Below, one piece after another: positions 38,822 through 52,081 of a stretch of 64,000 nucleotides of DNA; the stretch's first letter is position 1; the number at the start of each line of letters is the position of its first letter. Source of the stretch: Tomocerus qinae (Eukaryota > Arthropoda > Collembola > Entomobryomorpha > Tomoceridae); assembly GCA_020055645.1 (NCBI GenBank), contig CM034549.1, positions 8,769,501-8,833,500 of the forward strand, written 5' to 3'. The notes beneath the pieces are model-generated. The model saw only the letters and a program-made list of their open reading frames with translations. It did no database searches and was not told where the DNA came from. The position numbers were made by a program, and so were the translations under genes.

Positions 38822-41301
38822 ATGGTGGTTATCATCTCCATCGTCGCCTTATTCAAAGCGTTACTGTGGTCTCAATCTCAAGAAAAAATTCTTTTACAAA
38901 GTTACAAGTTACTGAAGAAGCAGTTGTCATCTCATATCGTCTTTGAAGCAACTCGCAACGCAAACAACAATATTTTAAGCTGGGGTCCGTGTTTCAGTAA
39001 GACTTTGCGTTGGTACTGTGCAGGAACAAGAAACAGAAGTCGCTTTCTAAAACGGTAATCCTAATTCTTAATTTTTCAATTATTAATTAAACTTGTCTAT
39101 TAATTAAATTTTTTGTGTTATTGACTAAGTTAAAACAACCAAGAAATTGTTCGGAAACCAATTAAAACCAAATTTTAAGTGATTTAAAACACAGTAGAAA
39201 AAATCAGTTCAGCAGGTATCTTGTGACGCTATTACACTCACAATGCATATGTTAGCAGCAGTCATAGCAGTCTCAGTTAGTATAGTAATCAGAAATAGGC
39301 TGCGAGAGGAGTAATATTCAAACCGGGTTTATATTATACTAATGAACATTTGAGCTAGTAAGATTTATAATGGGATATATATCGGAAGTGTTGATTCAAA
39401 ATTGTCGGTGTTATATTTTTGATGTATCGAAAGCAAGCAATCAAAAACGTCCCTTCAATATTAATATTACATTAGATATTAGTATGCTGTTCTGAGTTCT
39501 GTTGCATAAAAATATAATTTTAAATGTTTACAATTCAATAATTCACACTGATTATGATATTCACACACATAATAGGCTCATTGATTACTCATTAAATTAC
39601 TATGTTGAATAGTTGATATAACTATTTAAGCTGGAGTTGGAATTTGGAATTTCAGATTACAGTAATACAGTTTTACTTCAGTTTCTTTTATTCTTTTTAT
39701 TATTTCCCGTTATGTTAGAACGTTTATCATGTTTATCGAGAACATACAACATCATGCAAGAAAGAAATGTACTGGCTTTAACGCTTTATATTTTATGCAA
39801 AAAGATTGTGTTGTACAAAATATAAATATGGCATGTAGAGGAAGTATAGTATAACAGAGCCACATTAGTCTAAGTTGTAGTCTTCCATGAAAGACTATAA
39901 TACCTATTAATGTTTGCCTTGCCCTTGCCTACTTAGCATAGCCTTGTTTAGCCCTGCGGTTATTCATAGCTATAGTTTATTCAGAGTAGTACCCCTTAGC
40001 ATGGGCAGAAGTGTATATATATATAATATATATATATATATTTATACAAAAATATATTTGAATAAACTTTCTTGTGAATATTTATTCATTTATCTCACAA
40101 ACCAAATGGCAACTTTTTCCTTTTTATCATATACCTATAATCTAATGTAATAATAGTATATGCTGAATCTGTAGTAAGTAAACAAAAAGTATTCAACGAT
40201 TTAAGAAACCTGGCTTTTTCAATATAGATAATTTCTTTATGGAAATGTTATGGATATATCTATCGAATATTTAGGTTCGAAGAGCATGAATTTTATAATT
40301 TATAATAATAATATATTATAATGTTATAATAATGATTTCTTCTTTTAATGTAAAGGCAGCGAAGCTCAATTTCAGTATCACGGCAAACGATCCATTTTAT
40401 CCATCCATCATGTATGCACACACAAACATATTGAGAAGCATCCCAAATTTTCCAAATTATACTTTCCCCACGTTCGGGTATCCAGAAAGAATACATCGGA
40501 GCAGTGCAGACTCAGTTATAGTACTTGGCCCACCAATTCATTTGTATAACTATACTCCGCCGACCCGCTGTTCTGTCCACGTTTCTGGAATTCCCGACTG
40601 GGCCTCAATGGGCGAGCTGACTGAAGTCATGCAGCAGTTTGGAAAAATATTCACAATAGAGTTGTCAGTTTCAATTGCGTCTAAGGTCATAGGTCCTCCA
40701 AAGAACAACGGATGGGCTTTTGTAACATATGTGACCTATGATAGTGCTCAACGGGCCCTTTCTTCAAACTTATCTGTGCGAATTCCTGGTAAGTGCAGAA
40801 GATGCCAGTAAAGTTCATAGTAAAATCTTTTTAATAAACACACAATAGCTTTAACATACCTATATATACTTCCGTGTGGGTAACGAACAAAATTAAAAAT
40901 TGTAAAACGGATTTTCATTATTTTAGGGATGGTGAAGGCTTTGTCGATTTACAAGGGAATTGTCAGCAACGTTGTGTTATTGAAAAATTTGCCCACCACT
41001 CTTTCCAAAGCAGATATATTGAGCCGTATCACAACCTATCCTGGTGTTTTTAGTGTTTCATTCATTAAAGATACTACCGCCAGAATGGTTTTTTTAGATA
41101 GAGAGTAAGTTTTAAGCTTGGTTTCAAATGTAACGATGTTATGTATTTATTTTTCTTAAGTATAAAATTATTATTATGTTGTATTTTCACAGCTTTGCCC
41201 TTCTTTTTATGGATCTTGTATCCTCTGGAGGTCTCAAGATGGATGGATTTACTTGTGCTGTGCAAGCTGAAGACAGAGAAGACGAAGATGACAACTATTG
41301 A
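38822..41301 (+). CDS. Protein with two RNA-recognition motifs
   Basis: Four exons: 38822-39054, 40376-40788, 40927-41104, 41193-41301, giving 310 residues if the first exon belongs. Exons 2-4 are secure: splice sites and phases agree. The first is joined because CTAAAACG|GTAATC and TTTCAG|TATCACG restore the frame, and no better start is visible. RRM1 spans about 144-215, with RNP2-like SVHVSGIP and RNP1-like NGWAFVTY. RRM2 spans about 228-300, with VVLLKNLP and a degenerate RNP1 (TARMVFLD). The tail is acidic, ending EDREDEDDNY. The N-terminal segment is basic and Cys/Trp-containing (CFSKTLRWYCAGTRNRS), perhaps a mitochondrial presequence, but it starts with a hydrophobic stretch. I cannot match the protein to a named family. 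RNA binding is inferred from the motifs. Confidence 0.7.
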
Positions 41302-41388
41302 CATTTATTATTCAGTTGAAAAATAGGTAGTAGAAAACTTATGATAGGATCCCTTTTTTATTTTAATTATGACAGTAAGTCAGCTTTT

Positions 41389-41394
41389 AATAAA
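41389..41394 (+). terminator. Polyadenylation signal of the RRM gene
   Basis: AATAAA lies 87 nt past the stop codon, in TTTTAATAAATTG, on the coding strand. No stronger signal is nearer. The assignment rests on spacing only. Confidence 0.5.
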
Positions 41395-44300
41395 TTGTAC
41401 CTTGTTATGCGAAATTTTTGTCGTAGTCATCCCTCGTATTGGGGGAATATAAGTGATGGGCTTTTGCAGCTAGAAAGGCAGATACGTTTCTGTTTGTTCA
41501 TTGTTTACCAAACCAAATATAAATGTCCTAAAAATGTGACAATACGAACACAGGGCTACGTAATTAAGCATAGATGTATGGATGTTTAATGGTTTATATT
41601 CGAAAAGCGTCAAATCAATCTCAATGAAATGTTAACCAATTATATTCTCAAGTATATACAAGCTTTTGAAAGACTGACTCGGACATGAAGTTCATCGCGA
41701 ACGTAATGCCTTACAACTTTGATACGATGAGAAACTAAGGTGATATTTTAATTGCCAATAATTAATTTTATTCGTAATGTATTATTACTGTAACTTCCCT
41801 TTACATTCGCGATTTAACATAACATCAATCAAATCTGTTCCTTACTATATATCACCTTCGAATCCATTTTTTATCCCTTTAGAATACATTGTAGAGATTT
41901 ATTACGCATTTTCATATTTAAAACATTTTTGAATAGTGATTTATTTCAATTCTTGATAAATCAGATGTCTGACATGATGGTGCAATTGTTTTGCTGCTTC
42001 TCACAATTTATACTTTTTGAATGTTTATTATAATGCAGACATGCTGATAGCACTCTATTTATTCAATCATCTTGGAATTTGCATTTTAAATACTGTTTCA
42101 ACTTTAAAGTGAGAAGCTTAATATTGTGCCATATTCTATGATTGTGGCCTATTCCGTCTTTTTTGTTATATCCTGTATTTGCCAATTATAAGCTAATTGT
42201 GAAACTATTGTGGGCAAACACGTTAGGTAGCCATTGTGTTTTTTTTTTAAATATTTCTTTAATGTGGTATTTTCATTGGATGTACGCACAAAGCCTAAAA
42301 TTCAAAAAAAATATGTCGTTGTCGTGTTATTGATAAAAAATCAGCTTATTTGTTATAATATATTATAGAGTAATGTTATCCAAATGAAATTATGTTTTAG
42401 AAGAATCGACAAAAATATCTACTGATACTAACTTGTAGTAACTGTACTGTGGCCTTGCCAAACGTAAGTAACGGAAACGTAGCGTATTTACTTGACCTGT
42501 ACAAAAACAGTGCATTATATACTCTCATTACATTTACACATACCTGCTGAACTGATGCTAAAAGTAACGTAAACGTATTGCACCAAAGTTAACCAGTAAG
42601 TAGTATACAGTTGATTTGTTTTATGGAATGTTAAAATGTCTAATCATACGGTTAAATACTGTATACGTTACGTGATTTCCTAATTACTCGTAAAATATAA
42701 TGATAATTATATATATAGTATTATATTATTAGTTATAGCTTTTTTGTTATTTGTTCAGTTACCACAAATTACCAAATGAAATGTTAGTTAAGTTTAAGTC
42801 AGTGCCATATATGAATGTGACACGAGGGGATGTCTACTGTCTGTGTCTGCGATAAATAACCATGATCATCATGAAACGATATATCCACAAAACGAAACAA
42901 TCTCCATGTTCTTTCTTTAAAAGTCAAAGTAATGTAAACGTGCTAATAACATACCGAAATAATATATATTATAATGTTGTTAATAAATATAGGTAGTTAA
43001 ATAATAGTTATTATAAATTATTATTGCGATATTCAAAAGAGTTAGCAGTTAGGTGATTTAAAATGGTCTAAAACTGATGAATTAAAGATTAAAGTTACCT
43101 AGAAGGTCATAGATATTTCATAAAAGTAATTTAAAGGTGGCTATTGAAATGTTCCTCAGTGTCATTAAAGTTTACAATTTGCAATCTAAGAATTTAATGT
43201 TAAGTCCTTTATATCCTATTTTAAAAATAAAACTAAGTCCTACCCACTTTATACTAACATGCCAATTTTATGTACAACCCGATACCCACCCGTTCTCCTA
43301 TATCAAGAACTTAATCTGTTAAAAGTAATTAATTGTGCAGAAACTACAAATCTACATATTGATATGCCTTGCAACTTGCAAATTTATACGGTTACATTTA
43401 CAAGATTACAATTTACATTATACACTACAAACATAAATATAATACGAGGTAATATGAGTTTAATCCAATTCAAGTTCAAATTGTGAATGATAGAAAATAT
43501 TCAAATAGTTATCTTTACTTACGTTTACATTTGTAATAAAAAGTTTTAAATGTTAACAATAGTACTTTAAGATTGAGTGTACTGTTATTTAATTAATTGG
43601 CTTCGCAAGTTTCAATTTTATGTAATATATTTTAATTTCTTCAGTGATGCAATGTACTATGTAACACTACAAAAGAACAGCTTCCGTTAAATAAAGTTCA
43701 ACGCTTAAACCTTTTCATATTTTGTCTTTTAGGGTTATGCAAACTTGTTTTTATTTTTTATCAAATAATTTCGATATAATATTCACATATATTATTCATT
43801 TACATATTTTTATATTACTTTATTATATACGATTGGGAGTGGAATGCAAGCACTTAACTTACATGCGTCTATTGTGTACTTATGCATACTGAATAACTTA
43901 CATAACTACAACTTCATTTTTATTGTCGTTTTATTACTCAAAATTAAGTTCTGTAATTGAGTCAATGAGATATTAGTTATGCGGCATAAAATTGATAAAG
44001 ACAGGTTGGGCAATTTAGTAAAAGCAGTTCCTCTTAAAAAATGTAAAGAAAGTTCTGGGATCGTGGAGAAATTATGGTATAATCTTTGAAAACATATGAT
44101 CACTTCTACACTAAAATATGCACTACGCTGATAGGTAGGATCTTTCACGGCACAATATTATATTATAATAGCAGGATTATTATTATTGCTATTCGGTAAA
44201 ATACAAAATATAAGTAAACACGACATTCACGGCCGAGTTATATTTTAAATATAGGTATATTTATTACTAAAACATTGTTAACTATTGTTTACTTACATAA

Positions 44301-44630
44301 GAAATGAGTTTTTCTATACGAATATATACTTTGTAGACGTAGATTTTGCCTGATTATAATGGCTTATAGGCATGCATGATCATAAGAACCTTAAAAATAT
44401 CATTATATAACCGACTCCGACTTTTGCTATTAACATTTTTAATTTTCAATGATAATAATATGAATGAGTCGTTACGTTGTACATTACATATTATTAATTA
44501 CCTTAACCTATTGTAACTGTAAAGTAAGATTTATATTAATAAACTTGGAAAGTATTCTAAAGCATAAAATAATCAAACTTAAGATTGTTAAGGTACTTAA
44601 CTCTAATGTATTTTTTGGATGTAAAGGTTC
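41395..44630. other. Convergent intergenic region, RRM gene to TFIIB
   Basis: AT-rich, with only chance-like ORFs of 60-80 codons. A minus-strand AATAAA (TTTATT on the plus strand, near 44,260) could end TFIIB transcripts. No repeat longer than simple AT runs was seen. Confidence 0.45.
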
Positions 44631-46105
44631 CTACGCCAAAGGCAACTGATCGATTGGGGTATGGAACTTAAAATCCTTAGGAAACAACTCTTCAGCTCGT
44701 GGGTACATTAACTTGTATGACTGACGAATGGTAACATCTGCTACCCCGGCTACATCTCCAATGTCTTTCTGTGATCTCTTTACTTCTGATGCCTATGTTT
44801 AAATACAAATGGAAATACATAATGGAGATTAAAGATTATGAAGTTAACTTATAATTCACAAAGTGATTGATTGACAAACCTGTGAAGCCATGTAGATAGC
44901 TGCTGCTGCGACGCTAATAGGAGACCTTCCAGGGACGATATCGAGTTCAACTGCCGCTCTGGCAATTGCAGTGGCTGCTCGTTGGGCAGTATTTGGCAAG
45001 CCTAAATTGGAACAGAACCGCGACATAAAGTCTCCGGTGGTAATCAACTCAACCGATGTGTCCAGAGCCTTCAGGATCAATTTGAAACATCTTCCGATCT
45101 CTTTCTTCGATATTTTTGATACTGCACATATCTCCTTAAAAGTACGAGGAACACCTTCCTGGCGACAAGCGATGTAGAGACATGCGGAGGCAATTGCATC
45201 GTTTGAGCGGCCTTTAAGATTCTTTCCGTCATGAACCATCTGAGGAAAAAATAATTTAACATTTACAAAAAATACACGTTTGGGGTATCAAAAGTTTTTG
45301 AAACTTGTTTATAACCTTGAAGAGATTATTAGCTCTATCCACAATTGTTTTGGGCAAATTGATACGGTCAGCCATCTGATTGATCTCCTTGAAAGCGTTG
45401 ATTAGAGCTCTATCTGCGCTGCTGATTGATCGCCGATTTTGGTACTTCGCAACTCCGAACTCATCAAAAGCTGCATCCCCTCGACCACCGCCTATCATTG
45501 TTGATAAATCGGAACCATTAAGAAGAGGATTTTCAGGACCTCCAACACGAGACGGATCTGCATTTGCTTTTTCATTGCTGAAAGTTCGCCATTCAGACCC
45601 AACATCGATAGTCCTATAAACCCATGGATGACATTAATTATTTAGTTGTGAAACTACTTCTCCAATAAAATTACACCAATTAACTGACATATATACATAC
45701 GAATTGAAATATTTACTTCTTTAAGATTAAAAAAAAGAAAGTTAATAAAGATTAGTTATTAAATACCTAATAACTTTTAATGTTTCATAACTTTCAAAAA
45801 CGAAAGGGACTATTATTATTTATTTGTAAATTATTATTCAAAGAAAAAGAAATTGAAACTAATGTCAAAAATTACAACTGTATGAACCTTATTCATAGTA
45901 TAATAGTCCATGTAGATTTCCATATTTCAAAATTATCTGTTAGGGTACAATCCAACAAGTCACAATAATTAACAATGTACCTGTCCCCCACAACAAGCCC
46001 ACAGACAGTGCATATTTGATCTCCTGCTCTGTAATCTTCAGTTAAAACGGCATCAGGGTGTTCCTTACAGTGTATCCGAGTAGGATCAATTTTTATATTA
46101 GACAT
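44631..46105 (-). CDS. TfIIB: Transcription initiation factor IIB
   Basis: Four coding exons: 46105-45981, 45613-45316, 45239-44880, 44792-44631, giving 314 residues (human 316). The zinc ribbon has ligands Cys13, His16, Cys32 and Cys35 in CKEHP and CTVCG. The B-reader/linker follows with GSEWRTFSN and [13 protein letters not shown]. Two cyclin-like repeats contain [59 protein letters not shown] and [17 protein letters not shown]. It ends LIxxYPRA-like ([11 protein letters not shown]) and [14 protein letters not shown] bridges TBP-bound promoter DNA to RNA polymerase II in the nucleus. A 5' UTR intron is likely: GTGTTTTAG|GTGTTAG at 46127-46130 sits 22 nt before the ATG. The gene looks complete and ordinary. 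Confidence 0.98.
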
Positions 46106-48277
46106 TTTTTCTTTCCTTTTCTAACACCTAAAACACAAATAAAACAGCATTATTTACATTACACAATAACCCTAGAAAATATTCCCAAACTTAAGGCTTC
46201 GAATGTAAAAGAAGATAAAGCAATGGCAATAAATTACAAACATTGGTAATTATCTGTTACTTCCAGCTTCAATTCAATTGTTAATCAATAGTGGAAAATT
46301 GATAAGGTTCAATACAATAAAAATTTCAGGCAGATACAAATACATAAAAGAATAGAATTAATTCATATCCTATATCTCCATAAATCTTTATAAAAAAATA
46401 AATCTTTATTTCATGGCCCTCTTGATCTTCCTAATAAAAGACAGAAACATTGCAATGAAAAGGAATACAAAAATAGAAAGCTATCTCTACTTTCTTAAAA
46501 CAAAAGCATCCATTCATTATTCATATTTTTATGGTCGCTGTTTTGCAAATCTCTTCATTCTTTGTTTTTTTTAAATTGCTAATGTTATTAACAATCAATT
46601 ATCAATTATATACAATGGTTCATAATTAAATTGTTATTTGTAATAGTATTACTACTATTGTCCAAAAATTGATAAATCAAATCAACATTACATATTAATT
46701 CAAAGGAAATAAAATATGTATTAAAGTAAAATAATTCTCAATACTAAAATAATGTACGAATACTCAATACTAATAAATGCAATTTCTAAAAGTGTTATGT
46801 TGTAGTTAAAATGTTACGTTGCAATTTAGACAAATCGGAATCTCATATTAATTTTAATTCTCATTTATAAAAGTAATAAAGAATATTTACAAATTAAAGA
46901 GTAAAACCTTTTAGAATATTGATATTCCGCTGCTCTTACTAAAATTGACTAAGATTTCGTTCTTCTTGTTGTATACTAAACAATGATGGCCGCCAGGCTG
47001 CTCCTTTTGTTTTCGTTTTACCTATATTATTACAGAAGACAAAACATTTTTAATAGACGTCCTTGCAACATGAAATAATTTTATAAAAATGCTTGATGCT
47101 GGAGTTTAACTCAATTTTTGATATTGAAATGAAAGATTTAGGTAATAGTGTTAAAACTCACAGTCAGCCCTTTTCTCCAGTCACCAGTTTCTCCAGTTTC
47201 CAGTTCTTGAAATATCGCTATTTTCAGTCCAGACTTTATGACACCAAGACCAACAATCAACAATTTTACCACGTTTACGTATTACAATACAAACTTCTGT
47301 GATTCTACACTTATTGCACACTACTATACTGTACTGTTGTGACTGACTTTCATCAACTATATAGGGAACTTTATAATGTTGAGTTGCGTTGCTTTCCAAT
47401 GTCGTCAGAGTACTACTAGCTACTCCTCCAACCAACAACGTTTTATAAACTTTTATGCCTACAAAAAAGAATACAATACACAACAACACAGAGAGAACAG
47501 AAACTAGAACGGAATGCAGAATTATACGAGTGAGTCGAGTCGTACATACATTAAATTTTTATTACATGACGTATGTATTTGTATATGTCACAGGCCTGTA
47601 GTGTATCCAGACCCATTGATCCTGATTCTTATAATATTATTATGTTAATCTTTACTCTACATAAACGAAAAGTGGGACATGCGCAAGGAATTCTGTCGGT
47701 ATTCTTGTATAAATGTATGCATTATGTATATCCGTATCGCCCCAGTCGTTGGTTTAATTATTTCAACATTTACTGGCACACTTTATGTGCTAGGTTTCAA
47801 CTAGTTATATATATTATCTTATTTTGTGGATTTATTTATATGATACGTTCTAAGTTCGTAGTACAGTGTTTTGAGATACTATTATAGAATTTTAATCATG
47901 CGTGTGATATAATGATGTAAGAGTTTTAAAATGTACCTGATTTGACATGATATGGTCCGTCATCCGTTGGGTCCGGTCAGTCATTTCAGCTTGCTTGCTT
48001 TAAAAAACTTTGTTCAGGAATAGGTCTTCAATATAGGAATAGGATTCGAGAAGGTCAAATGTAATCATCATAATAATCATTTAATTCAAAACTTAATGTT
48101 TTTTCTTAGCTTAAAAACCACAATCAATTTGGAGTACCATCATCCACATTTTTTGGCTTGAGTAATCCAATCCAACCATTTTATTGTATCACTGTCACTG
48201 TCATACAATAATAGTTCATATGCAGATTATATAGTGGTTCCATGCATTGATAAATTAATTGTATCTACTGCATAAAC
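46106..48277. other. TFIIB 5' flank and non-coding sequence
   Basis: It holds the short TFIIB 5' UTR exon (46106-46127) and, further right, presumably its first exon and promoter. GGCGGCCATCATTG on the minus strand near 46,985 resembles a YY1/Pho-type promoter site and would suit a housekeeping start, but this is a guess. A 102-codon minus ORF (47181-47489) and a 104-codon plus ORF (47573-47887) show no recognisable features. Confidence 0.35.
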
Positions 48278-48659
48278 GGCTGAATTTAGGCAGCGGGATA
48301 TCGTTGCCTCAATTGCCCCTGTTGCCTCCGTTGCCCCCTCCCCCGTTGCCCCTAGTTTAGCCACTTAACCTTTTACTTTAATATATTGTCCCCGTTGCCT
48401 CCGGTCACTATTTTTGCCTCTTTTTTGACCTAACCTAATAAAAAATAAACTGTTTGATTGTTAAAGCCTAACAAGCAAGTAATATGTTTATTTTTAATTA
48501 GGTTAGGTGAAAAAAGAGGCAGAAATAGTAATGGGAAGCAAATGGCAAAGATAATAGGTTAAGTGGCTGAACTAGAGGCAACGGGGAAGGGGGCAACGGA
48601 GGCAATAGGGGCAACGGGGGCAATTGAGGCAACGATATCCCGCTGCCTAAATCCAGCCC
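48278..48659. mobile_element. Foldback element F1, about 173-bp arms
   Basis: The left arm runs 48278-48450 from GGCTGAATTTAGGCAGCGGG, and the right arm runs 48486-48659, ending CCGCTGCCTAAATCCAGCC. The loop is about 35 nt. The arms contain repeated GTTGCC words (plus on the left, GGCAAC on the right) and a GACCTAACCTAA segment. It has no ORF. AAC or ATAAAC on both sides hints at a target duplication but does not align exactly. Confidence 0.88.
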
Positions 48660-48737
48660 AATAAACAGTCAAAAGAGCTAAAGTGCATTGTTTTATGTCT
48701 GAGATTGAGCTAACCAAGGAGTGTCAACAGCTTTAAC

Positions 48738-48873
48738 AGGAGGGTTCAGCTAGGCACTTTGCGTGAATATCTATAAGGGACAAATTCTACCAGTTGTCAT
48801 TGGCAACAATCGGATAAGGGACGAAAAACGTCCCTTATAGATATTCACGCAAAGTGCCTAACTGAACCCTCCT
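48738..48873. mobile_element. Foldback element F2, about 43-bp arms
   Basis: The left arm starts AGGAGGGTTCAGCTAGGCAC and carries CTTTGCGTGAATATC. The right arm ends GCCTAACTGAACCCTCCT. Only about one mismatch is seen over the arms. The roughly 50-nt centre contains GTTGTCATTGGCAACAAT. It is non-coding and lies 78 bp from F1. Confidence 0.85.
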
Positions 48874-50041
48874 TATGAAAAAACAGCCAAAGAGAAACCA
48901 AGGAGCTAACGTTGTTAGTGCCAGTCATGCTTGTTAGTATTTTCCATAGATTTGGATAGATTGGACATCTCCATTCATTTAGTGTATTGCATTTTTATGA
49001 CCTGCGAAGGACAGATTTTAGAGTGAATTGGGTAAAAGGCGGGGCAATTTAAAAGCTCAATTGATTTGTTTGACAACATTGAGAATATTGAGATTGTCAT
49101 ATTGTATTAGGCAAGCGGCATTTTTTGTATTTGCCTCAGGTTACCCAAATTCCAAATGTAAACAAAAGTTCAATCATGTGACCGTATGTCGCATCTAACT
49201 GCGGTTTTTTAGGACCATTTGTCATTTGTCGCGAACGTAACAGTACATACAATACACTAATACATAAAGGAATCAATGCGCATGTGTCACTTTACGATTA
49301 TACTAATCTTGCGTCATGGTCATGCAGTGTTCCATTTTAGCTTGCTGAAAATGATTTTGACAAGCCAGCCGGCTAAAATGGCTGCAATGGCTAGCGGCCA
49401 AAAATCATGATTTTTAAATTTCGCGCCAAACCAAGGATGATTTTCTCAGTTCAAATAGCCCCATTTTGATATTTTTGGCCAATTTACATAATAAATGCAA
49501 ATACGATACGACTAAAGGGAGGTTCTTTGACTACAGGGTATAAAGGATTAGAATCACAAACTGACATTGTCAAACCTATATCATAAAACCTAACCTACAC
49601 AAACATTCATACATTAAGAAGCTATTACAACTTTAAAAGGATTGTTTTACAAATGGAATTTTATTATGTAATATGTTTGGTATACTATTGTCGTAAAGTT
49701 ACTTTTTCATTATAAGTTTCCAAATCTATAAACCAACCAACCATATAAGCACCCTATCAGACACCGCGAAAATACATGTTGGAATCTTGGAAAGTCAATC
49801 CTCGTTGAAGATGTTTCATTTTGCTTATGATTTTGTACTTTAAAGGCCACATTTCATTATTAGATGAATGAATTTAAAAATTCAATGGTTATAAAAAAAT
49901 CCGCGGCAATTAGCGTTGACCACTTAGACAAATCTTATTCACTAAGGGTTATTATTCCATTTTTTCTTGGTTTCTTGCATTTCGTCTGCAATGAAACCAA
50001 TATTAGTACTAAATTAGAAACTGATAGTTGGCAAAAACACC
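48874..50041. other. Non-coding stretch before the gene at 50 kb
   Basis: No exon is recognised. A GC-richer patch near 49,330-49,440 contains CCATTTTAGC and its inverse GCTAAAATGG, with GCGGCCAAAAAT; it may be repeat-derived or promoter-like. The 3' UTR of the neighbouring minus-strand gene should begin at the right end. Confidence 0.35.
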
Positions 50042-51514
50042 TTATTTAGAATTTAAAAATCCATTCAAATAGCCCGAAAAATAGAGCTCATAAAATAATT
50101 TTGCATAGAATTTGCATATTGGATCGTTACCTTTGAGTCCCTTGAAATGAACTTTATGTGCGTTATAGTTGCCTCGGTCATCTCTATAGAAAAAACAAGA
50201 AGACGGGTCGAATTCGTCAATTTCAATGCCAACAAGTCCTTTCTCAGCGTCTTTTTTGCCTCTTTCTGCATTCGTCATAACACTATTGTAAGTAGGTTTT
50301 TGCGTATTTTTGGCGGGTGCCTTTTTGGAAATGTGGGACTTCGGCTGAAATGGCCATTGGTAGCGTAAGTAATGGTCAGGGTAATTAGCTTTCGAGGGTA
50401 CGATGCCATGTTTGGCTATTTTCTTCTTGACATCCATTGCAGAACTAGCTGAAGCTGAAGTGCTAAGGGTGGATATAGAAAGTGTATCGTAGTCGTAAAA
50501 TGTTATTGGAACGGTTTTAGTTAAAATTGGCATGGGGGCCCAAGTCACCCGCGCCTATAGAATGCAATAATTTTAATGGGTTATAAAAAGCACAATTTAT
50601 GTAATTACAAATACGAATATTAAAAAACATACCTTTTCAGTGCCATTTTCCGTAGGTCGTCTTTCAATATTTTTGAACAAGTCAGTGTTTAAAAGTTCGT
50701 GAATATTAGTAATAGCAGAAGAAGCAAGTTGTAAATGTTTTCCAGAAAGTTCATATCCCTCTGGAATAAAGGGTTCATTGAGCAGCTCTCGTAAGTAGGC
50801 CATTCCTTTTAGTGATTTCTTCCTCTGTGCGACATTCTTTTCGTATTCCTTCGCAGAAATACTTTTACTGGATTTTCTTTCAAGGAATTTTTCTGCTCTG
50901 GTCGTTGCCAAAAATATTTTCTCTTGAAGAAGCTGCACAGAATTAATTTTGGGGACCAAATTATGATAATCACTTGGTGCATCTCGGACAATAACTGACT
51001 TGAGTTGTGTCAAATTTCGCCGTATAATATTTGTAGACGAAGCTTTTGTCTTGGTTTCCAATGCAGATGAACTTTTTGAATCGAGATATGTCAAATGCAA
51101 GTCAGAGGAATCCGAAAGTGGTTTATCTGAACTATCAGCACATACCTCGAGACTAGGGCTTGAAGCGCAAGATGATTTTCCATTTTCTGAATTTGTCGAA
51201 GTATATACTTCCTGAAGTGACCTGCCCCTTCCTTTTGGTCGTAAATTTTCTTCACTTATCAAAGAAATCGGTGAGGGTGTTTCAGTCTCTTCAACATCTT
51301 TCACTATTTGACTTGACTGAGCATTAGCCACAGCAGAAAGAGCATCAGCCAGACTCCTGTATTCAATGTAGGGGTAGTGGTATGGATACGGTATGACATC
51401 TGTTCCATTGTGATTGGTAAAATTAACCTGATTTTCATTGTTGTTTGTGCTGCGACGAACCCAGGATAGCATGGGGTTAACACTTGATGATTTCGTAGAG
51501 GTGTCCCGATTCAT
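50042..51514 (-). CDS. Two-exon gene of unknown function
   Basis: Exons 51514-50633 and 50554-50042 join in phase 0 (GAAAAG|GTATGT to CTATAG|GCGCGG), giving 464 residues. The ATG of MNRDTSTK is used; an in-frame ATG 25 codons further up (MHELVFN) is possible. Residues 1-70 are polar with a Tyr/Pro-rich IPYPYHYPYIEY. About 90-200 is Ser/Thr-rich and probably disordered. About 200-290 is helical and basic (AEKFLERKSSKSISAKEYEKNVAQRKKS, then LRELLNEPFIPEGY). The C-terminal 130 residues are the most protein-like: YPDHYLRYQWPFQPKSH, IEIDEFDPSSCFFYRDDRG and a final aromatic CKFYAKLFYELYFSGYL. There is no signal peptide or clear membrane helix. The family is not recognised and no function is proposed. 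Repeat R1 copy C begins about 110 nt upstream of the ATG. Confidence 0.8.
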
Positions 51515-51661
51515 TTTTTCTACTATGTATATTTTATTTCTGACAAGGACTGCTATATAATCCAATTTATTGAAAACTAATTCGTGCAAATTGCCTAATC
51601 GTTTAACTGGAATGGAATTTTTAGCTCGCCTGAATAAGGCAGCTTATAGAATCGCACAGTC

Positions 51662-51766
51662 TGTCCGTCCGTACGTCCGTCCGTCCGTCCGTCCGTCCGT
51701 CCGTCCGTCCGTCCGTCCGTCCGTCCGTCCGTCCGTCCGTCCGTCCGTCCGTCCGTCCGTCCGTAC
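51662..51766 (+). repeat. (CCGT)n microsatellite inside R1 copy C
   Basis: About 24 nearly uninterrupted GTCC/CCGT tetramers, broken once by GTACGTCC near the left end. Copies A and B have only two to four tetramers at the matching place, so the tract expanded in this copy. It lies 150-250 bp upstream of the start codon of the gene ending at 51514. Confidence 0.95.
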
Positions 51767-52081
51767 CCACGATAACTTTCGAACACAAAGACGGATATTG
51801 ACCAAACTTGGCAAATACAATGCCTATGCAAGACTGACGATCCCTATTGATTTTGGGGTTAATCGGTCCATCGGTTGCTGAGATACCGCGCGCTCACTTT
51901 GTCTTCATTTTGATAATCAAAGTAGAAAAATGGACATTGAAAATTGTAATACCGTTTCCTATAGATTGTTAGCGAGATAGTATAAACTATATCATACCGC
52001 TTCTACTAAAACTGAAATTATATAGTAAAATAACAAAACGGAAAATTACCATGAAAAATAAAATAACAAATCTGTTTCAAG

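Noticed and set aside
40014-40050. (TA)n run before the RRM gene as a promoter TATA box
   Set aside because: It is a simple AT dinucleotide repeat; similar runs are everywhere in this genome.
47181-47887. 102-codon minus ORF and 104-codon plus ORF upstream of TFIIB
   Set aside because: Composition is unlike a protein family I know, with no splice partners; more likely chance or the TFIIB 5' region.
51570-51881. 103-codon plus ORF and 78-codon minus ORF full of VRPS / GRTD repeats
   Set aside because: They are translations of the (CCGT)n microsatellite.
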